The notes: generated by a model from the sequence alone, not told the origin. Counted from the first letter of the stretch, positions 42,765 to 51,813 are shown. The stretch: 64,000 nucleotides of DNA from CAYMQB01 sp964392665 (GCA_964392665.1 CAYMQB010000011.1:5693-69692); one strand, 5' to 3'. Numbers and translations: made by a program.

Positions 42765-44631
42765 TTATGTATTCTCCTACTTTTTTTGCTATTCCAGCAG
42801 GGGTCAAACCCAGGGTTTCTCTGAGTAATGAAGAATCCCCATGAGGGATAAACCTGTCAGGAATACCTATATTCATAATATTTGCTTTCACATTTATTTC
42901 TCTCAATAATTCCATAATTGCATCTCCGAATCCGCCTGCAAGTGCATTTTCCTCAACCGTTACAATCAATTGTTTTCCTTCTATATTTTCTTTGATGAGT
43001 TCTGCATCTATTGGTTTGATAAATCTCGCATTGATAACGGCAGTCTTTATCCCTTGCGCGTCGAGCAAGTTAGCTGCTTCAAATGATGGAAAAACCATCG
43101 AACCTATCGCAATCAGAACTACTGTATTACCATCTTTTAGCAGTTCACTTTTTCCAATTGGAATATTTCGTGCTTTCCTTTCTTTAAGTCCCATTATCTT
43201 CCCTCTGGGATACCTGATTGCAACAGGTCCTTTTCCATAGTTTAAGGCAGTGAAAAGCATATCCTTAAACTCCAGTTCGTCCTTTGGTGCCATCACAATC
43301 ATATTTGGGATTATCCTCAAGTACGAAAGGTCGAAAGTTCCATGATGGGTTGGGCCATCTTCTCCCACGATTCCTGCTCTATCAAGACAGAAAGTTACGG
43401 GAAGTTTTTGAAGGCAAATGTCGTGTATGATTTGATCGTATGCCCTCTGAAGAAATGTCGAATAAATCGCAACGACGGGTTTAATTCCTTCCGTTGCAAG
43501 CCCTGCTGCGAATGTTACCGCATGTTGTTCGGCAATTCCCACATCAAAGAATCTTTCAGGAAATTTCTCAGCAAAAGTATCAAGACCTGTTCCTTGTGGC
43601 ATTGCTGCAGTAATTGCAACTATTTTTTTGTCAAGTTCTGCGAATTCCGAAACGAACTTGCCAAAAACTTCCGAGTATGAAGGTGGTCCATTAGTTTTTT
43701 CTGAAAGTCCGGTATCTTTGTTGAACTTCCCCAGTCCGTGAAAATGTGTTGGGTCTGTTTCGGCGGGCGAGTAACCTTTTCCTTTCTTCGTTATTATATG
43801 GACGAGTTTTGGTCCTTTTATTCTCTTTACTTTCGAGAATATGTCGATGAGGTCAGAAATATTGTGCCCATCAACTGGTCCAAAATATTCGTATCCAAGT
43901 TCTTCAAACAGCATTGTCGGTACAATTAGATTTTTAAGTCCATCCCCTATTTTGTGAGCAAGTTCTTTTGTTTCTTCACTTACAATAGCTGTCGGGAGTT
44001 TATTCACGAGTTCCCATACATCGTAACGCAATTTATGGTATGTTGGGATTGCCGTTATTTTCGTCAGGTATCTTCTGAATGCTCCTACATTCTTTGCTAT
44101 GGACATTTCGTTATCATTTAAGACTATCAATATGTTCTTTTTAAGATGTCCGGCATTATTCAGTCCTTCGAGCGCCATTCCCCCAGTTAGTGCACCGTCA
44201 CCAATGATTGCAACGACATAGAATTTCTGTTTTTTGATATCTCTTGCGGCAACAATACCAAGAGCAGCTGAAATAGAAGTGCTTGCATGTCCTGTACCAA
44301 AGACGTCATATTCGCTTTCTTCTCTCTTTGGAAAACCACTGACGCCTGCATACTGCCTTAAAGTGTTGAAGCTCTCGAGTCTACCTGTCAGGAGTTTATG
44401 AGCGTATGCCTGATGTCCAACATCCCATATAATTTTGTCTTCCGGGGCATCGTATATATAATGAAGGGCTAAAGTCAGTTCGACTGTACCAAGGCTTGGA
44501 GCAAGGTGACCACCATTTTTTGCCACAACATCTATTATTTTCGCTCTCAATTCATTTGCTAATACTCTTAGTTCTTTTACATCGAGTTTCTTAATGTCTT
44601 TCGGAGACCTTATCTTGTTTAGATATTCCAT
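42748..44631 (-). CDS. dxs: 1-deoxy-D-xylulose-5-phosphate synthase
   Basis: The thiamine-diphosphate enzyme (627 residues) makes DXP from pyruvate and glyceraldehyde 3-phosphate, the first step of the non-mevalonate isoprenoid pathway. It has DVGHQAYAHKLLTGR, IIGDGALTGGMALEGLNNAG with ThDP/Mg binding, and FDVGIAEQHAVTFAAGLATE. ATG at 44631 is preferred because AAAGG lies 8 nt upstream. It follows ispA by about 20 nt, so precursor and prenyl synthesis are co-transcribed. Confidence 0.95.
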   Translation of the reverse strand: MEYLNKIRSPKDIKKLDVKELRVLANELRAKIIDVVAKNGGHLAPSLGTVELTLALHYIYDAPEDKIIWDVGHQAYAHKLLTGRLESFNTLRQYAGVSGFPKREESEYDVFGTGHASTSISAALGIVAARDIKKQKFYVVAIIGDGALTGGMALEGLNNAGHLKKNILIVLNDNEMSIAKNVGAFRRYLTKITAIPTYHKLRYDVWELVNKLPTAIVSEETKELAHKIGDGLKNLIVPTMLFEELGYEYFGPVDGHNISDLIDIFSKVKRIKGPKLVHIITKKGKGYSPAETDPTHFHGLGKFNKDTGLSEKTNGPPSYSEVFGKFVSEFAELDKKIVAITAAMPQGTGLDTFAEKFPERFFDVGIAEQHAVTFAAGLATEGIKPVVAIYSTFLQRAYDQIIHDICLQKLPVTFCLDRAGIVGEDGPTHHGTFDLSYLRIIPNMIVMAPKDELEFKDMLFTALNYGKGPVAIRYPRGKIMGLKERKARNIPIGKSELLKDGNTVVLIAIGSMVFPSFEAANLLDAQGIKTAVINARFIKPIDAELIKENIEGKQLIVTVEENALAGGFGDAIMELLREINVKANIMNIGIPDRFIPHGDSSLLRETLGLTPAGIAKKVGEYINERKR

Positions 44632-44651
44632 TCTGTGGACCTTTACCAAAT

Positions 44652-45536
44652 TTAGTATGCTCTGTTGACGATAAATTCAGCAATTTGTGCAAGTTTTGAT
44701 GTATCCAGGTTCGTGAGTTCATTGTCAAAAATGCTTTTTACGTCATTTAGAAGTTGCACAGTTTTGTCTTTTGATGTTTGCAGTCCATAAATAGCGGGAT
44801 AGGTGAGTTTTCCCATACGTGCGTCTTTTCCTGTGCTTTTACCGATAACATCGTTTGTACTTTGAAGATCGAGAATATCATCGACTATTTGAAAAGCAAG
44901 CCCCAATTTATCACCTGCATTTCTTAGTGCTTCAACCTGGTGTTCATTTGCATTTGCAAGAATAGCTCCAATAACGATACAGGCGGAGATGAATACACCT
45001 GTTTTGTGTGTATGAATATAGTCAAGTAGTTCCTTGTCTTTACTTTCTAAATTGGAGACTATATCCATCACCTGTCCTCCGACTATTCCATCGATTCCTA
45101 CTGCTTTTGAAAATACTCTATTGACTTTGAGCAGCGCTTCAGATTCTACCTCCGTTTTTTGTAGAATTTCAAATGCCTCCGCAAACAGGGCATCACCCGC
45201 AAGAATGGCAATTGCTTCACCGTATTTTTTGTGACAGGTAGGTTTGCCCCTTCTAAGGTCATCATTGTCCATTGCAGGAAGGTCGTCATGGATCAGGGAG
45301 TATGTATGGACCATTTCGACAGCACAGGCTGCCGTCATTATTTTATTTATGTTTTTGCCGCCCATTGTTTCGTAGGTTATTAAAACAAGAATAGGTCTAA
45401 GTCGTTTTCCTCCTGCAAAAAGGCTATATCTCATAGCCTCTATTATGATGCGTGCATCCGAATTCTGCGGGAGGTATTTGTCAAGAGCAGCATCCACTAC
45501 TTTTTTTTTAGCTGCCAAAAAGCTGTCAATCTTCAT
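44652..45536 (-). CDS. ispA: polyprenyl (farnesyl/geranylgeranyl) diphosphate synthase
   Basis: The 294-residue protein has both aspartate-rich motifs: SLIHDDLPAMDNDDLRRGKP (FARM) and AFQIVDDILDLQSTNDVIGK (SARM). It condenses isopentenyl diphosphate with allylic diphosphates. Two residues between the first Asp pairs of FARM match bacterial FPP/GGPP synthases; exact chain length is not certain. The start overlaps the xseB stop by 4 nt. Confidence 0.92.
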   Translation of the reverse strand: MKIDSFLAAKKKVVDAALDKYLPQNSDARIIIEAMRYSLFAGGKRLRPILVLITYETMGGKNINKIMTAACAVEMVHTYSLIHDDLPAMDNDDLRRGKPTCHKKYGEAIAILAGDALFAEAFEILQKTEVESEALLKVNRVFSKAVGIDGIVGGQVMDIVSNLESKDKELLDYIHTHKTGVFISACIVIGAILANANEHQVEALRNAGDKLGLAFQIVDDILDLQSTNDVIGKSTGKDARMGKLTYPAIYGLQTSKDKTVQLLNDVKSIFDNELTNLDTSKLAQIAEFIVNRAY

Positions 45537-45769
45537 TTTGATTCAAAATGGAAATCGGAGAGGGAAAATGTTCCATTAGAGTTTTTCACAAGCTGTTTTA
45601 TTTTTGCTTCCGCTTTCTCGAGTTTTTCTTTACAGCTTTTTGCTGTTTGGACACCTTCTTCAAAAAGAGTGATTGCTTCGTCAAGTGGCACATTGCCCTT
45701 TTCTAACGAGTTGACAATGTCTTCCAATCTTTTGAGTGCAGATTCAAAGGAAGTCTCTTTGTTCTTCAT
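45533..45769 (-). CDS. xseB: exodeoxyribonuclease VII small subunit
   Basis: The 78-residue protein begins MKNKETSFESALKRLEDIVN and has LEKGNVPLDEAITLFEEGVQ, the helical signature of XseB. It binds XseA to process single-stranded DNA; xseA is not in the window. The ATG at 45769 comes exactly 6 nt after the -10 box, so the transcript should be leaderless; no ribosome binding site is visible. It is the first gene of a four-gene operon. Confidence 0.92.
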   Translation of the reverse strand: MKNKETSFESALKRLEDIVNSLEKGNVPLDEAITLFEEGVQTAKSCKEKLEKAEAKIKQLVKNSNGTFSLSDFHFESK

Positions 45770-45775
45770 AAAAAA

Positions 45776-45804
45776 ACAATAGCAAATATTTATGCAACTG
45801 TCAA
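45776..45804 (-). promoter_or_regulatory. promoter of the xseB-ispA-dxs-hslU operon
   Basis: Minus-strand TTGACA (45804-45799), a 17-nt spacer and TATTGT (45781-45776), then six T residues and the ATG at 45769. It is divergent from the promoter at 45834. Confidence 0.72.
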
Positions 45805-45833
45805 GGAAAAATAGGGAAGGTATGTTTTCACTC

Positions 45834-45862
45834 TTGACAAGAATAACATTATGGGTTATATA
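45834..45862 (+). promoter_or_regulatory. promoter of the TPR/degenerate-GGDEF gene
   Basis: TTGACA (45834-45839), a 17-nt spacer and TATATA (45857-45862), then 7 nt to the ATG at 45870. A leaderless transcript is predicted. Confidence 0.72.
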
Positions 45863-45869
45863 TGGGATT

Positions 45870-46844
45870 ATGAAAGGCAGGAATGATTGTATCAAGATTA
45901 TCGATAATCTTAGAGATTTTATAGCAAAGAACCAGTACACGGAAGCGCTTCGCCTGTACCTGCAGAATATTAAGCAATTCGGGGAGGAGCCCGAGTTGAG
46001 AAATGTAGGTGGTGATATACTTGGTCGTATGGGGAAAACTTCAGAGGCAATTGGTGAATATGAAAGATGTGTTGAATTGTATAGAAAAAGGGGACTGTTT
46101 GCGAATGCAATTGCCATTTGTAAGAAAATTCTAAGGGCTGACCCTAACTGCGAAGACATATATGAAATTCTCGGAGATGTATACATGGAGGCGGGATTTC
46201 TAGGGGAAGCAATACTTAACTACCTTGAGAATGCGGATAGACTGAGAAAAACGCCTGGTCGTGAAATGGTTAAAGACGTATTTTCAAAGCTGCTGAAGTA
46301 TTTTGGAGAGGACAATAGAATTCTTCTGCAAACCCTTGCAGGTTTCCCTGGGCTCAGGGAGGAATTTAAAACCTATACAAGAGAAATCAACAGTCTGTCA
46401 GAGCAAAAGAGTTCTGATCTTATCGAAATGATCAAGAGAGATGCGGAGTATGGCAGCTTTGCAAAACTTGTTGACATGGAGATATTCAGGTCGAAAAGGT
46501 ATATACGTCCCTTTTCCATATTTGCAATAGAGATGCATTTCAATGATGTAACCAAGGAGAGACGTTTTGAGGATTTGGAAAAACTATTTGGCATTCTTAA
46601 GAACAATCTTCGGACTATTGATTACGTTTTTCTCAATGCAACAGGTTTTTTCTACGGACTATTGCCTGAGACGCCGTCCGATGGTGTGTATCTCTTGAGT
46701 GACAGGCTTGTGACAAGGTTAAAAAATCTTTTGGAACACAAAACGAACATTACAATGAGGTGGTCAACGTATCCAAAAGACGGTAAGGGCATCGAAGAAT
46801 TGCTACTGAGATTACAAAGTAGCGGACAGGTTTATTTTCAGTAA
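45870..46844 (+). CDS. TPR protein with a degenerate GGDEF-like domain
   Basis: The first half of this 324-residue protein has TPR-like helical pairs (NQYTEALRLYLQNIKQFG, GKTSEAIGEYERCVELYRKR, CEDIYEILGDVYMEAGFLGE). The second half follows the diguanylate-cyclase fold pattern: FRSKRYIRPFSIFAIEMHF, then FLNATGFFYGLLPETPSDGV where GGDEF should stand. The NATGF substitution removes the catalytic residues, so it is probably a sensor or scaffold rather than an enzyme. Leaderless expression is predicted; a longer reading from 45792 would start before the promoter. Confidence 0.75.
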   Translation: MKGRNDCIKIIDNLRDFIAKNQYTEALRLYLQNIKQFGEEPELRNVGGDILGRMGKTSEAIGEYERCVELYRKRGLFANAIAICKKILRADPNCEDIYEILGDVYMEAGFLGEAILNYLENADRLRKTPGREMVKDVFSKLLKYFGEDNRILLQTLAGFPGLREEFKTYTREINSLSEQKSSDLIEMIKRDAEYGSFAKLVDMEIFRSKRYIRPFSIFAIEMHFNDVTKERRFEDLEKLFGILKNNLRTIDYVFLNATGFFYGLLPETPSDGVYLLSDRLVTRLKNLLEHKTNITMRWSTYPKDGKGIEELLLRLQSSGQVYFQ

Positions 46845-46886
46845 ATTGGATTACGCGGATTTTTATACGATTACGCAGATTAGTGT

Positions 46887-46915
46887 TTGACTTTTGAAAG
46901 AATATATTTTATACT
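46887..46915 (+). promoter_or_regulatory. promoter of tRNA-Pro
   Basis: TTGACT (46887-46892), a 17-nt spacer and TATACT (46910-46915). Transcription would begin about 5 nt before the mature tRNA 5' end. Confidence 0.7.
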
Positions 46916-46926
46916 AATCTAAATGA

Positions 46927-47003
<77 letters not shown>

Positions 47004-47019
47004 TTACTCACTGTTGTAA

Positions 47020-47253
47020 ACGAGTAAGGAAGACCTGAGACATCAGACCACAGACCATTAAAGGCGAAATTAGAAATTGATTACAAAAGGCGTGTGTATT
47101 CATAGTGTATTTAGTTGTATATTTGTAGTGTATTTATTGCTTACAACAAATAACACGGAGTAAATAGACAGCAAAGCGAATATACGCCGAAGGCAAATAA
47201 CCATTGACTAATGACGGATAACTGATGACCAATAACTGAGACCATTGACCAAT
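47020..47253. repeat. dispersed 190-bp repeat, copy A
   Basis: The core at about 47062-47246 (from gcgaaattagaaattg to accaataactgagacc) is nearly identical to the reverse complement of 52800-52997. It is non-coding and contains gtatatttgtagtgtattta and ataaccattgactaatgacg. The left flank repeats words such as gacatcagaccacagacc. From 47253 to 47340 the spacer has a fragment of a GTCATTCTGAG element and the leader of the next gene. Confidence 0.8.
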
Positions 47254-47351
47254 GACTCATTCCAAAATCGAGATTCTTCCAGAGTTATAATGAAGCGGAT
47301 TACTCAGAATGACAGGTCCGCTTGTTTGTGTAATAAAAAAGGGGGAACATT

Positions 47352-47906
47352 ATGAAAGAATTTTTAAGAGAAACGAATAGTCCTATGGTTTTTCCAAGGT
47401 CGGTAGCCCTTATTACGGTAAGTTCTTCCGGGAAGGATAATATTATTACTTTGAGTTGGGTTGGAGTGGTTTGTTCATCCCCGCCAGTAGTGGCAATGGG
47501 CATCAGGAAGGATAGATTTTCATACGAAATGATTATGAATAGCAGGGAATACGTAATAAACATTCCGCCTGCTAGTCTAGTTAAAGAAGCCGATTTTTGT
47601 GGAACAAGGTCAGGGAGGGAATTTGATAAGTTCAAGGAGACAGGATTTACGAAGGAAAAGGCTAAAGTTATTGGTGCACCACTGATAGGGGAATGTCCCA
47701 TAAATCTGGAATGCAAACTGAGTAAGAGCATCGAGCTCGGGAGTCATACACTTTTCTTGGGAGAGGTTGTGGGGACGCACATCGATGAGAACATAATGTC
47801 TGATGGTAAATTCGATGATAAAAAATTTAAGGTTTTAGGATACATTTCTCCACATTACTTTACTGTGCAGGAACTCGAAGGTGAATATGGTTTTACGAAA
47901 GAATGA
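47352..47906 (+). CDS. flavin reductase-like, FMN-binding protein
   Basis: The 184-residue protein has the split-barrel flavin reductase pattern: FPRSVALITVSSSGKDNIIT, LSWVGVVCSSPPVVAMGIRK and NSREYVINIPPASLVKEADF. Such proteins bind FMN and often use NAD(P)H; the physiological substrate is not evident. GGGGGA lies 8 nt before the ATG. The stop overlaps the aminotransferase gene by 20 nt. Confidence 0.88.
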   Translation: MKEFLRETNSPMVFPRSVALITVSSSGKDNIITLSWVGVVCSSPPVVAMGIRKDRFSYEMIMNSREYVINIPPASLVKEADFCGTRSGREFDKFKETGFTKEKAKVIGAPLIGECPINLECKLSKSIELGSHTLFLGEVVGTHIDENIMSDGKFDDKKFKVLGYISPHYFTVQELEGEYGFTKE

Positions 47907-49074
47907 AAACAGTCCATTTAGTGACGGAAGGGGTTTGACCCCTTCCGTTATAAGGGAAATTAGGGAACTTTTTCCCATTACAAAAGAGAAGATTTATTTG
48001 AATCACGCTTCTACAGGTCCATTGACAACAAGGGCAAGAAAAGCAATGGAGGGATTACTCGATATTTACGAATTAGAGGGAGATATTACGAAGGAGATGC
48101 TCGATTCTGCTGAGAATCAGACAAGAGGACTGGCGGCAAAATTATTAGGAGCGGATGAGAGTGAGATAGCTATTGTCAAGAATACATCACAAGGGCTCAT
48201 TTTACCAATGAATGCACTGGACTGGGAAATAGATTCAAATGTGATTCTTGTAAAAGGAGGATTTCCAGCAAACATATATCCATGGATGTACAATCTTCCG
48301 GATGTTGAGAAAAGGTTTGTTGAGCCTGAGAAGGGAAAAGGTTTTTTAGAAAAATGTGTTTCAATGGTTGACAAAAAGACAAGGGCTGTTGCTGTTGACT
48401 GGGTAGATTTTCTTACTGGAAGGAGAGTAGATTTGGGAAGCCTGGGTGAGTTCTGTCAGGATAGAAATATACTTCTTTTTGTTGACGGAATCCAGGGGCT
48501 CGGGGCAATAACGATTGATTTGTCGAGAATCAAAGTGGATTTTTTTTCGGCAGGTGCAAGTAAATGGCTTTTTGGACCTCAGGGTGTTGGTATAATGTAT
48601 ATATCGAAGAGGGTATTTGACCGATTGAAGTCGAATAATATAGGTTGGTTAAGTGCAAAGTGGGAAAATTTCAATGATTTTTCGAAGCTTGCACCGTTAA
48701 AAACTTCTGCCAGTCGTTTTGAAGAAGGGACCAGGAATCTTATTGGCATATATGGATTTACAGAGCATTTAAAAATGTTTCTTGAATTTGGAACCGAAGA
48801 GATAGAGAAAAGGATATTTTTTCTAAGGGACAAGCTGATAGAACCTCTTGAGGAAAAAGGCTGTGAATTTCTTTCTCCATTAGAAAAGGAGAACGGTTCA
48901 GGAATTGTAACATTCAAATCACCAGAACTCAGATCCGAAGAACTCTATGAAACACTGAAAGGGAATAATATTATCGTTTCATTGAGAGAAGGATTCATAA
49001 GAGTTTCGCCGCATTTTTACAATACGGAAAGCGAAATAGAAAGGTTCCTGAATTTCGTACCTGAAACACCATAG
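47887..49074 (+). CDS. class V aminotransferase (cysteine-desulfurase-like fold)
   Basis: The PLP enzyme (395 residues) has YLNHASTGPLTTRARKAMEG, NTSQGLILPMNALDW, FVDGIQGLGAITIDLSRIKV and the Schiff-base lysine in FFSAGASKWLFGPQGVGIMY. It may be a cysteine desulfurase, kynureninase-like or isopenicillin-epimerase-like enzyme. No cysteine loop typical of IscS is visible, so I leave the substrate open. ATG at 47887 is used because AAGG lies 5 nt upstream. Confidence 0.85.
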   Translation: MVLRKNENSPFSDGRGLTPSVIREIRELFPITKEKIYLNHASTGPLTTRARKAMEGLLDIYELEGDITKEMLDSAENQTRGLAAKLLGADESEIAIVKNTSQGLILPMNALDWEIDSNVILVKGGFPANIYPWMYNLPDVEKRFVEPEKGKGFLEKCVSMVDKKTRAVAVDWVDFLTGRRVDLGSLGEFCQDRNILLFVDGIQGLGAITIDLSRIKVDFFSAGASKWLFGPQGVGIMYISKRVFDRLKSNNIGWLSAKWENFNDFSKLAPLKTSASRFEEGTRNLIGIYGFTEHLKMFLEFGTEEIEKRIFFLRDKLIEPLEEKGCEFLSPLEKENGSGIVTFKSPELRSEELYETLKGNNIIVSLREGFIRVSPHFYNTESEIERFLNFVPETP

Positions 49075-49082
49075 TAGATTGT

Positions 49083-49526
49083 ATGAAAAAAGCAAAAATA
49101 GGAAAAACAATACATTTCTTCTCTCATATACTACTGATTGCTTTGGTATTAGCCGAGATTTTTCTTACTTTTTTTCTTCGCAAAGAAATCGTAATAAGTT
49201 GCGTGAAAGACGCAGGATGGGTAGTATTATTTATTTCGGCTATCTTTGGATGGTTGCCCATATTGGAATTCCGAAGGAAGGGAGGTGTTGCGAAAAAGCA
49301 GAGTTATGTGAAGACAACGCGACTTGTTAGAAGCGGAGTTTATGCAATTATTCGGCATCCCCAGTTTTTGGGAGGAATGCTACTCGGTTTGAGCCTGATT
49401 CTTGTTGCACAACATTGGTTGGTTGCAATTGTGGGTATTGGAGTTATGTTGATTTTCTATCTGGGGATTGCTGAAGGCGATAAGTCTGCAATGGAGAATC
49501 TGGTGATGAATATAAGCAGTATATGA
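49083..49526 (+). CDS. isoprenylcysteine/phospholipid methyltransferase-like membrane protein
   Basis: The 147-residue protein has four predicted membrane helices and the ICMT/PEMT motif LVRSGVYAIIRHPQFLGGML, in which RHPQ and the following helix form the S-adenosylmethionine site. The usual downstream E-E pair is reduced to GIAEGDKSA, and the C-terminus is short. It probably methylates a lipid or isoprenoid-linked substrate, but activity is uncertain. Confidence 0.7.
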   Translation: MKKAKIGKTIHFFSHILLIALVLAEIFLTFFLRKEIVISCVKDAGWVVLFISAIFGWLPILEFRRKGGVAKKQSYVKTTRLVRSGVYAIIRHPQFLGGMLLGLSLILVAQHWLVAIVGIGVMLIFYLGIAEGDKSAMENLVMNISSI

Positions 49527-49623
49527 AAGATGTACCGAAAGTAAATTTCGTATCAGGCATCATAAGATTGTTAGTACGCAAAGTGAGAAAATGAAATAGA
49601 ATACTTGTTCTACTTTCGTTTGT

Positions 49624-50433
49624 ATGAAAAATTACAGAGATCTTTTCCCAATTGTAAAAAAGGCAGTTTATGCTGGCAGTGAGATTCTGCTTTCAAATCT
49701 TGGAAAACTAAGCCTTAAGGATATCGGTTTAAAAGCGAAGAATGATTTTGTGACAAAGGTTGACAGGAAATCGGAAGATTGTATCGTCGAAATTCTAAAG
49801 CAAAAAACTCCTGAGTTTGATATTCTTACTGAAGAGACCCCTCCAGATAAGATAAAGGGTGAATATAGATGGATTATCGATCCACTTGACGGAACAACGA
49901 ACTACATACGTAGTTTTCCGTTTTTTTCCATTTCCATCGCTCTTGAGAAAAAGAATGAGATTGTTCTCGGGATAGTTTATGACCCTCTGAGAAAAGAGAT
50001 GTTCTCTGCTGAAAAAGGAGAGGGAGCTTTTCTTAACGATGAAAGGATTTCGGTCTCAAAAAGGATTGTGTTGAATGAATGTTTTCTTGCAACAGGTTTT
50101 CCTTTTAAGGCTCATAATCACATAGACGGATATTTGAAGATTTTCAGAGAAATGTTTATGAAATCGAGCGGCATACGCAGAGCGGGTTCAGCTGTCCTTG
50201 ATCTATGTTATACCGCCTGTGGAAGATTTGATGGATTCTGGGAGATGAAACTATCCCCCTGGGATGTTGCGGCTGGAAGCTTGTTCGTCAAGGAAGCAGG
50301 TGGAAGAGTAACGGATTGGAATGGGGAAGAGGATTATGTTTTTGGAGGCACAATAGTTGGCAGTAATGGAAATATTCATTCCGAGATGCTTTCCATAATT
50401 AGAGGATATTATGATGACGACCTTTCAAAATGA
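49624..50433 (+). CDS. inositol monophosphatase family protein
   Basis: The 269-residue Mg-dependent, Li-sensitive-type phosphatase has DFVTKVDRKSEDCIVEIL, LTEETPP, WIIDPLDGTTNYIRSFPFFS (metal ligands D-x-D-G-T) and SPWDVAAGSLFVKEAGGRVT. It could act on inositol phosphates, PAP or other sugar phosphates. The start follows an AT-rich leader without a clear ribosome binding site. Confidence 0.93.
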   Translation: MKNYRDLFPIVKKAVYAGSEILLSNLGKLSLKDIGLKAKNDFVTKVDRKSEDCIVEILKQKTPEFDILTEETPPDKIKGEYRWIIDPLDGTTNYIRSFPFFSISIALEKKNEIVLGIVYDPLRKEMFSAEKGEGAFLNDERISVSKRIVLNECFLATGFPFKAHNHIDGYLKIFREMFMKSSGIRRAGSAVLDLCYTACGRFDGFWEMKLSPWDVAAGSLFVKEAGGRVTDWNGEEDYVFGGTIVGSNGNIHSEMLSIIRGYYDDDLSK

Positions 50434-50477
50434 CAAATCCCAATTTAGTGTTAGCGACTTAACCTACATAAAGAGGA

Positions 50478-50656
50478 AAAATGTGTAAGGTTAGTTTCAT
50501 GGAATGAAGAGCTTGAAACAAGATGGGGCTTTTCCTGCCTGGTACAGGGACTTGAAAAAACCTATGGAACAGACTTTATTCTTGCTCAAAATTCCGGTTG
50601 GATATTTAATTGTGGGCTTTTTTATCATAACAAGCGGTGCTTATTCCTTGTAGTAT
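50478..50656 (+). pseudogene. remnant of an MBL-fold metallohydrolase N-terminus
   Basis: One frame reads RLVSWNEELETRWGFSCLVQ and then GLEKT, closely resembling the front of metallo-beta-lactamase-fold hydrolases (NTSxNEELxxxWGFSCLIE...ILFDTG). It then degenerates (TDFILAQNSGWIFNCGLF) and stops at 50656. No start codon or metal-binding HxHxDH follows, so only a decayed fragment is left in this 240-nt spacer. Confidence 0.45.
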
Positions 50657-50673
50657 AACAGTGTCTTAAAGCT

Positions 50674-51243
50674 ATGAGCAAAGCAGACACAACTCAACAA
50701 TTCTATCGCTTCTTCAAAACGCCATTCGGTCCTTTGGCTGTCCTTTGGGCAGTTACTGATGAACAGCCGAAAGTCTTTCGAGTTTTGCTCTCAAAACCGC
50801 GTGTGGCGGTCAAATACCAACTCTCTAAATTATTTCCTAATTCTACTGCTGCTACTTGTTTTGAGATTGATGATGTTAGCAATGATATCGGATTATTTCT
50901 CAGTGGCGAGGAGATAAAGTTCCCACTTGAAATGGTTCGTATGGATTTGTGTTCCAGGTTTCAGCAGAAGGTATTACGAGCCGAACACAGAATACCCCGT
51001 GGTAAAGTTACTTCGTATAAAGATATCGCAAAGCATCTGGGTATGCCGAAAGCGGCGCGAGCAGTTGGTAATGCGCTGGCAAATAATCCTTTTCCGATCA
51101 TAATTCCATGTCACCGCACCATCCATTCGGATGGAACTATTGGAGGCTTTGCGGGGGGAGTGCAGATGAAAAAAGCTTTACTAAAAATGGAAAAGGTTTT
51201 CTTTAACGTTTCTAACCGTGTCGTTACGGAAAAGTTCTTTTAA
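50674..51243 (+). CDS. methylated-DNA-protein cysteine methyltransferase
   Basis: The 189-residue suicide repair protein removes O6-alkyl groups from guanine. It has RIPRGKVTSYKDIAKHLGMP, the Arg-finger helix ARAVGNALANNPFPI and the acceptor cysteine in IIPCHRTIHSDGTIGGFAGG. An N-terminal domain of about 95 residues is present, as in Ogt-type proteins. No strong ribosome binding site is visible. Confidence 0.92.
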   Translation: MSKADTTQQFYRFFKTPFGPLAVLWAVTDEQPKVFRVLLSKPRVAVKYQLSKLFPNSTAATCFEIDDVSNDIGLFLSGEEIKFPLEMVRMDLCSRFQQKVLRAEHRIPRGKVTSYKDIAKHLGMPKAARAVGNALANNPFPIIIPCHRTIHSDGTIGGFAGGVQMKKALLKMEKVFFNVSNRVVTEKFF

Positions 51244-51252
51244 TGCATCGCT

Positions 51253-51603
51253 TCAATGAACAGCAGAACAAACAATTCCTGTTTTCGTGCACTGAACAAC
51301 CGTAACTTCTGCGGTAGAGCAAGCAGGGCTTCCATCAGGCCAAAGCGTTTCAACTGTGTACTTTATTCCAGCAGAAAATTCTTTTTCAAAGGTTTCACCT
51401 ATGCTTATAAAACCATAACTAATACCGTCTATACGGACCTTTATATCATCATTTGTATTATTTCTAACAGTGAGTGTTCCAGTATTGTTTTGTTCACACT
51501 CCGATTGGGAAGGATTATTACTGCAGCCAGCAATAACAAAAATGGTGAATAAAACTAACAGAATTATAAGACTTATTATTGAAAAAAGCTTTTTTTTATG
51601 CAT
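51253..51603 (-). CDS. small lipoprotein of unknown function
   Basis: The 116-residue protein has a basic start (MHKKKLF), a hydrophobic stretch and the lipobox FVIAGC. The mature part has a beta-sandwich-like pattern (GTLTVRNNTNDDIKVRIDGI, GETFEKEFSAGIKYTVET) with several cysteines. GGAGG is 7 nt before the ATG at 51603, and a consensus promoter lies upstream. It is not recognised beyond this. Confidence 0.75.
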   Translation of the reverse strand: MHKKKLFSIISLIILLVLFTIFVIAGCSNNPSQSECEQNNTGTLTVRNNTNDDIKVRIDGISYGFISIGETFEKEFSAGIKYTVETLWPDGSPACSTAEVTVVQCTKTGIVCSAVH

Positions 51604-51701
51604 AAAATACACCTCCATTTAGGTTTTTATTTCCGAGAATTCAGTGTAGAACAAGGATAGAGAACCATAAGAAAACAATTCTCTAAACATTTATTAAAAT
51701 T

Positions 51702-51730
51702 ATTATACCTGATTATTTCCTGGAAGTCAA
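51702..51730 (-). promoter_or_regulatory. promoter of the lipoprotein gene
   Basis: Minus-strand TTGACT (51730-51725), a 17-nt spacer and a perfect TATAAT (51707-51702). The leader is about 90 nt. Confidence 0.72.
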
Positions 51731-51813
51731 GAAAATATTTTGCCCAACAATTGATAAGAATCCAGAATATATAATTATATGCTTATCTACTTAACTCACA
51801 ATATCACAAGAAC

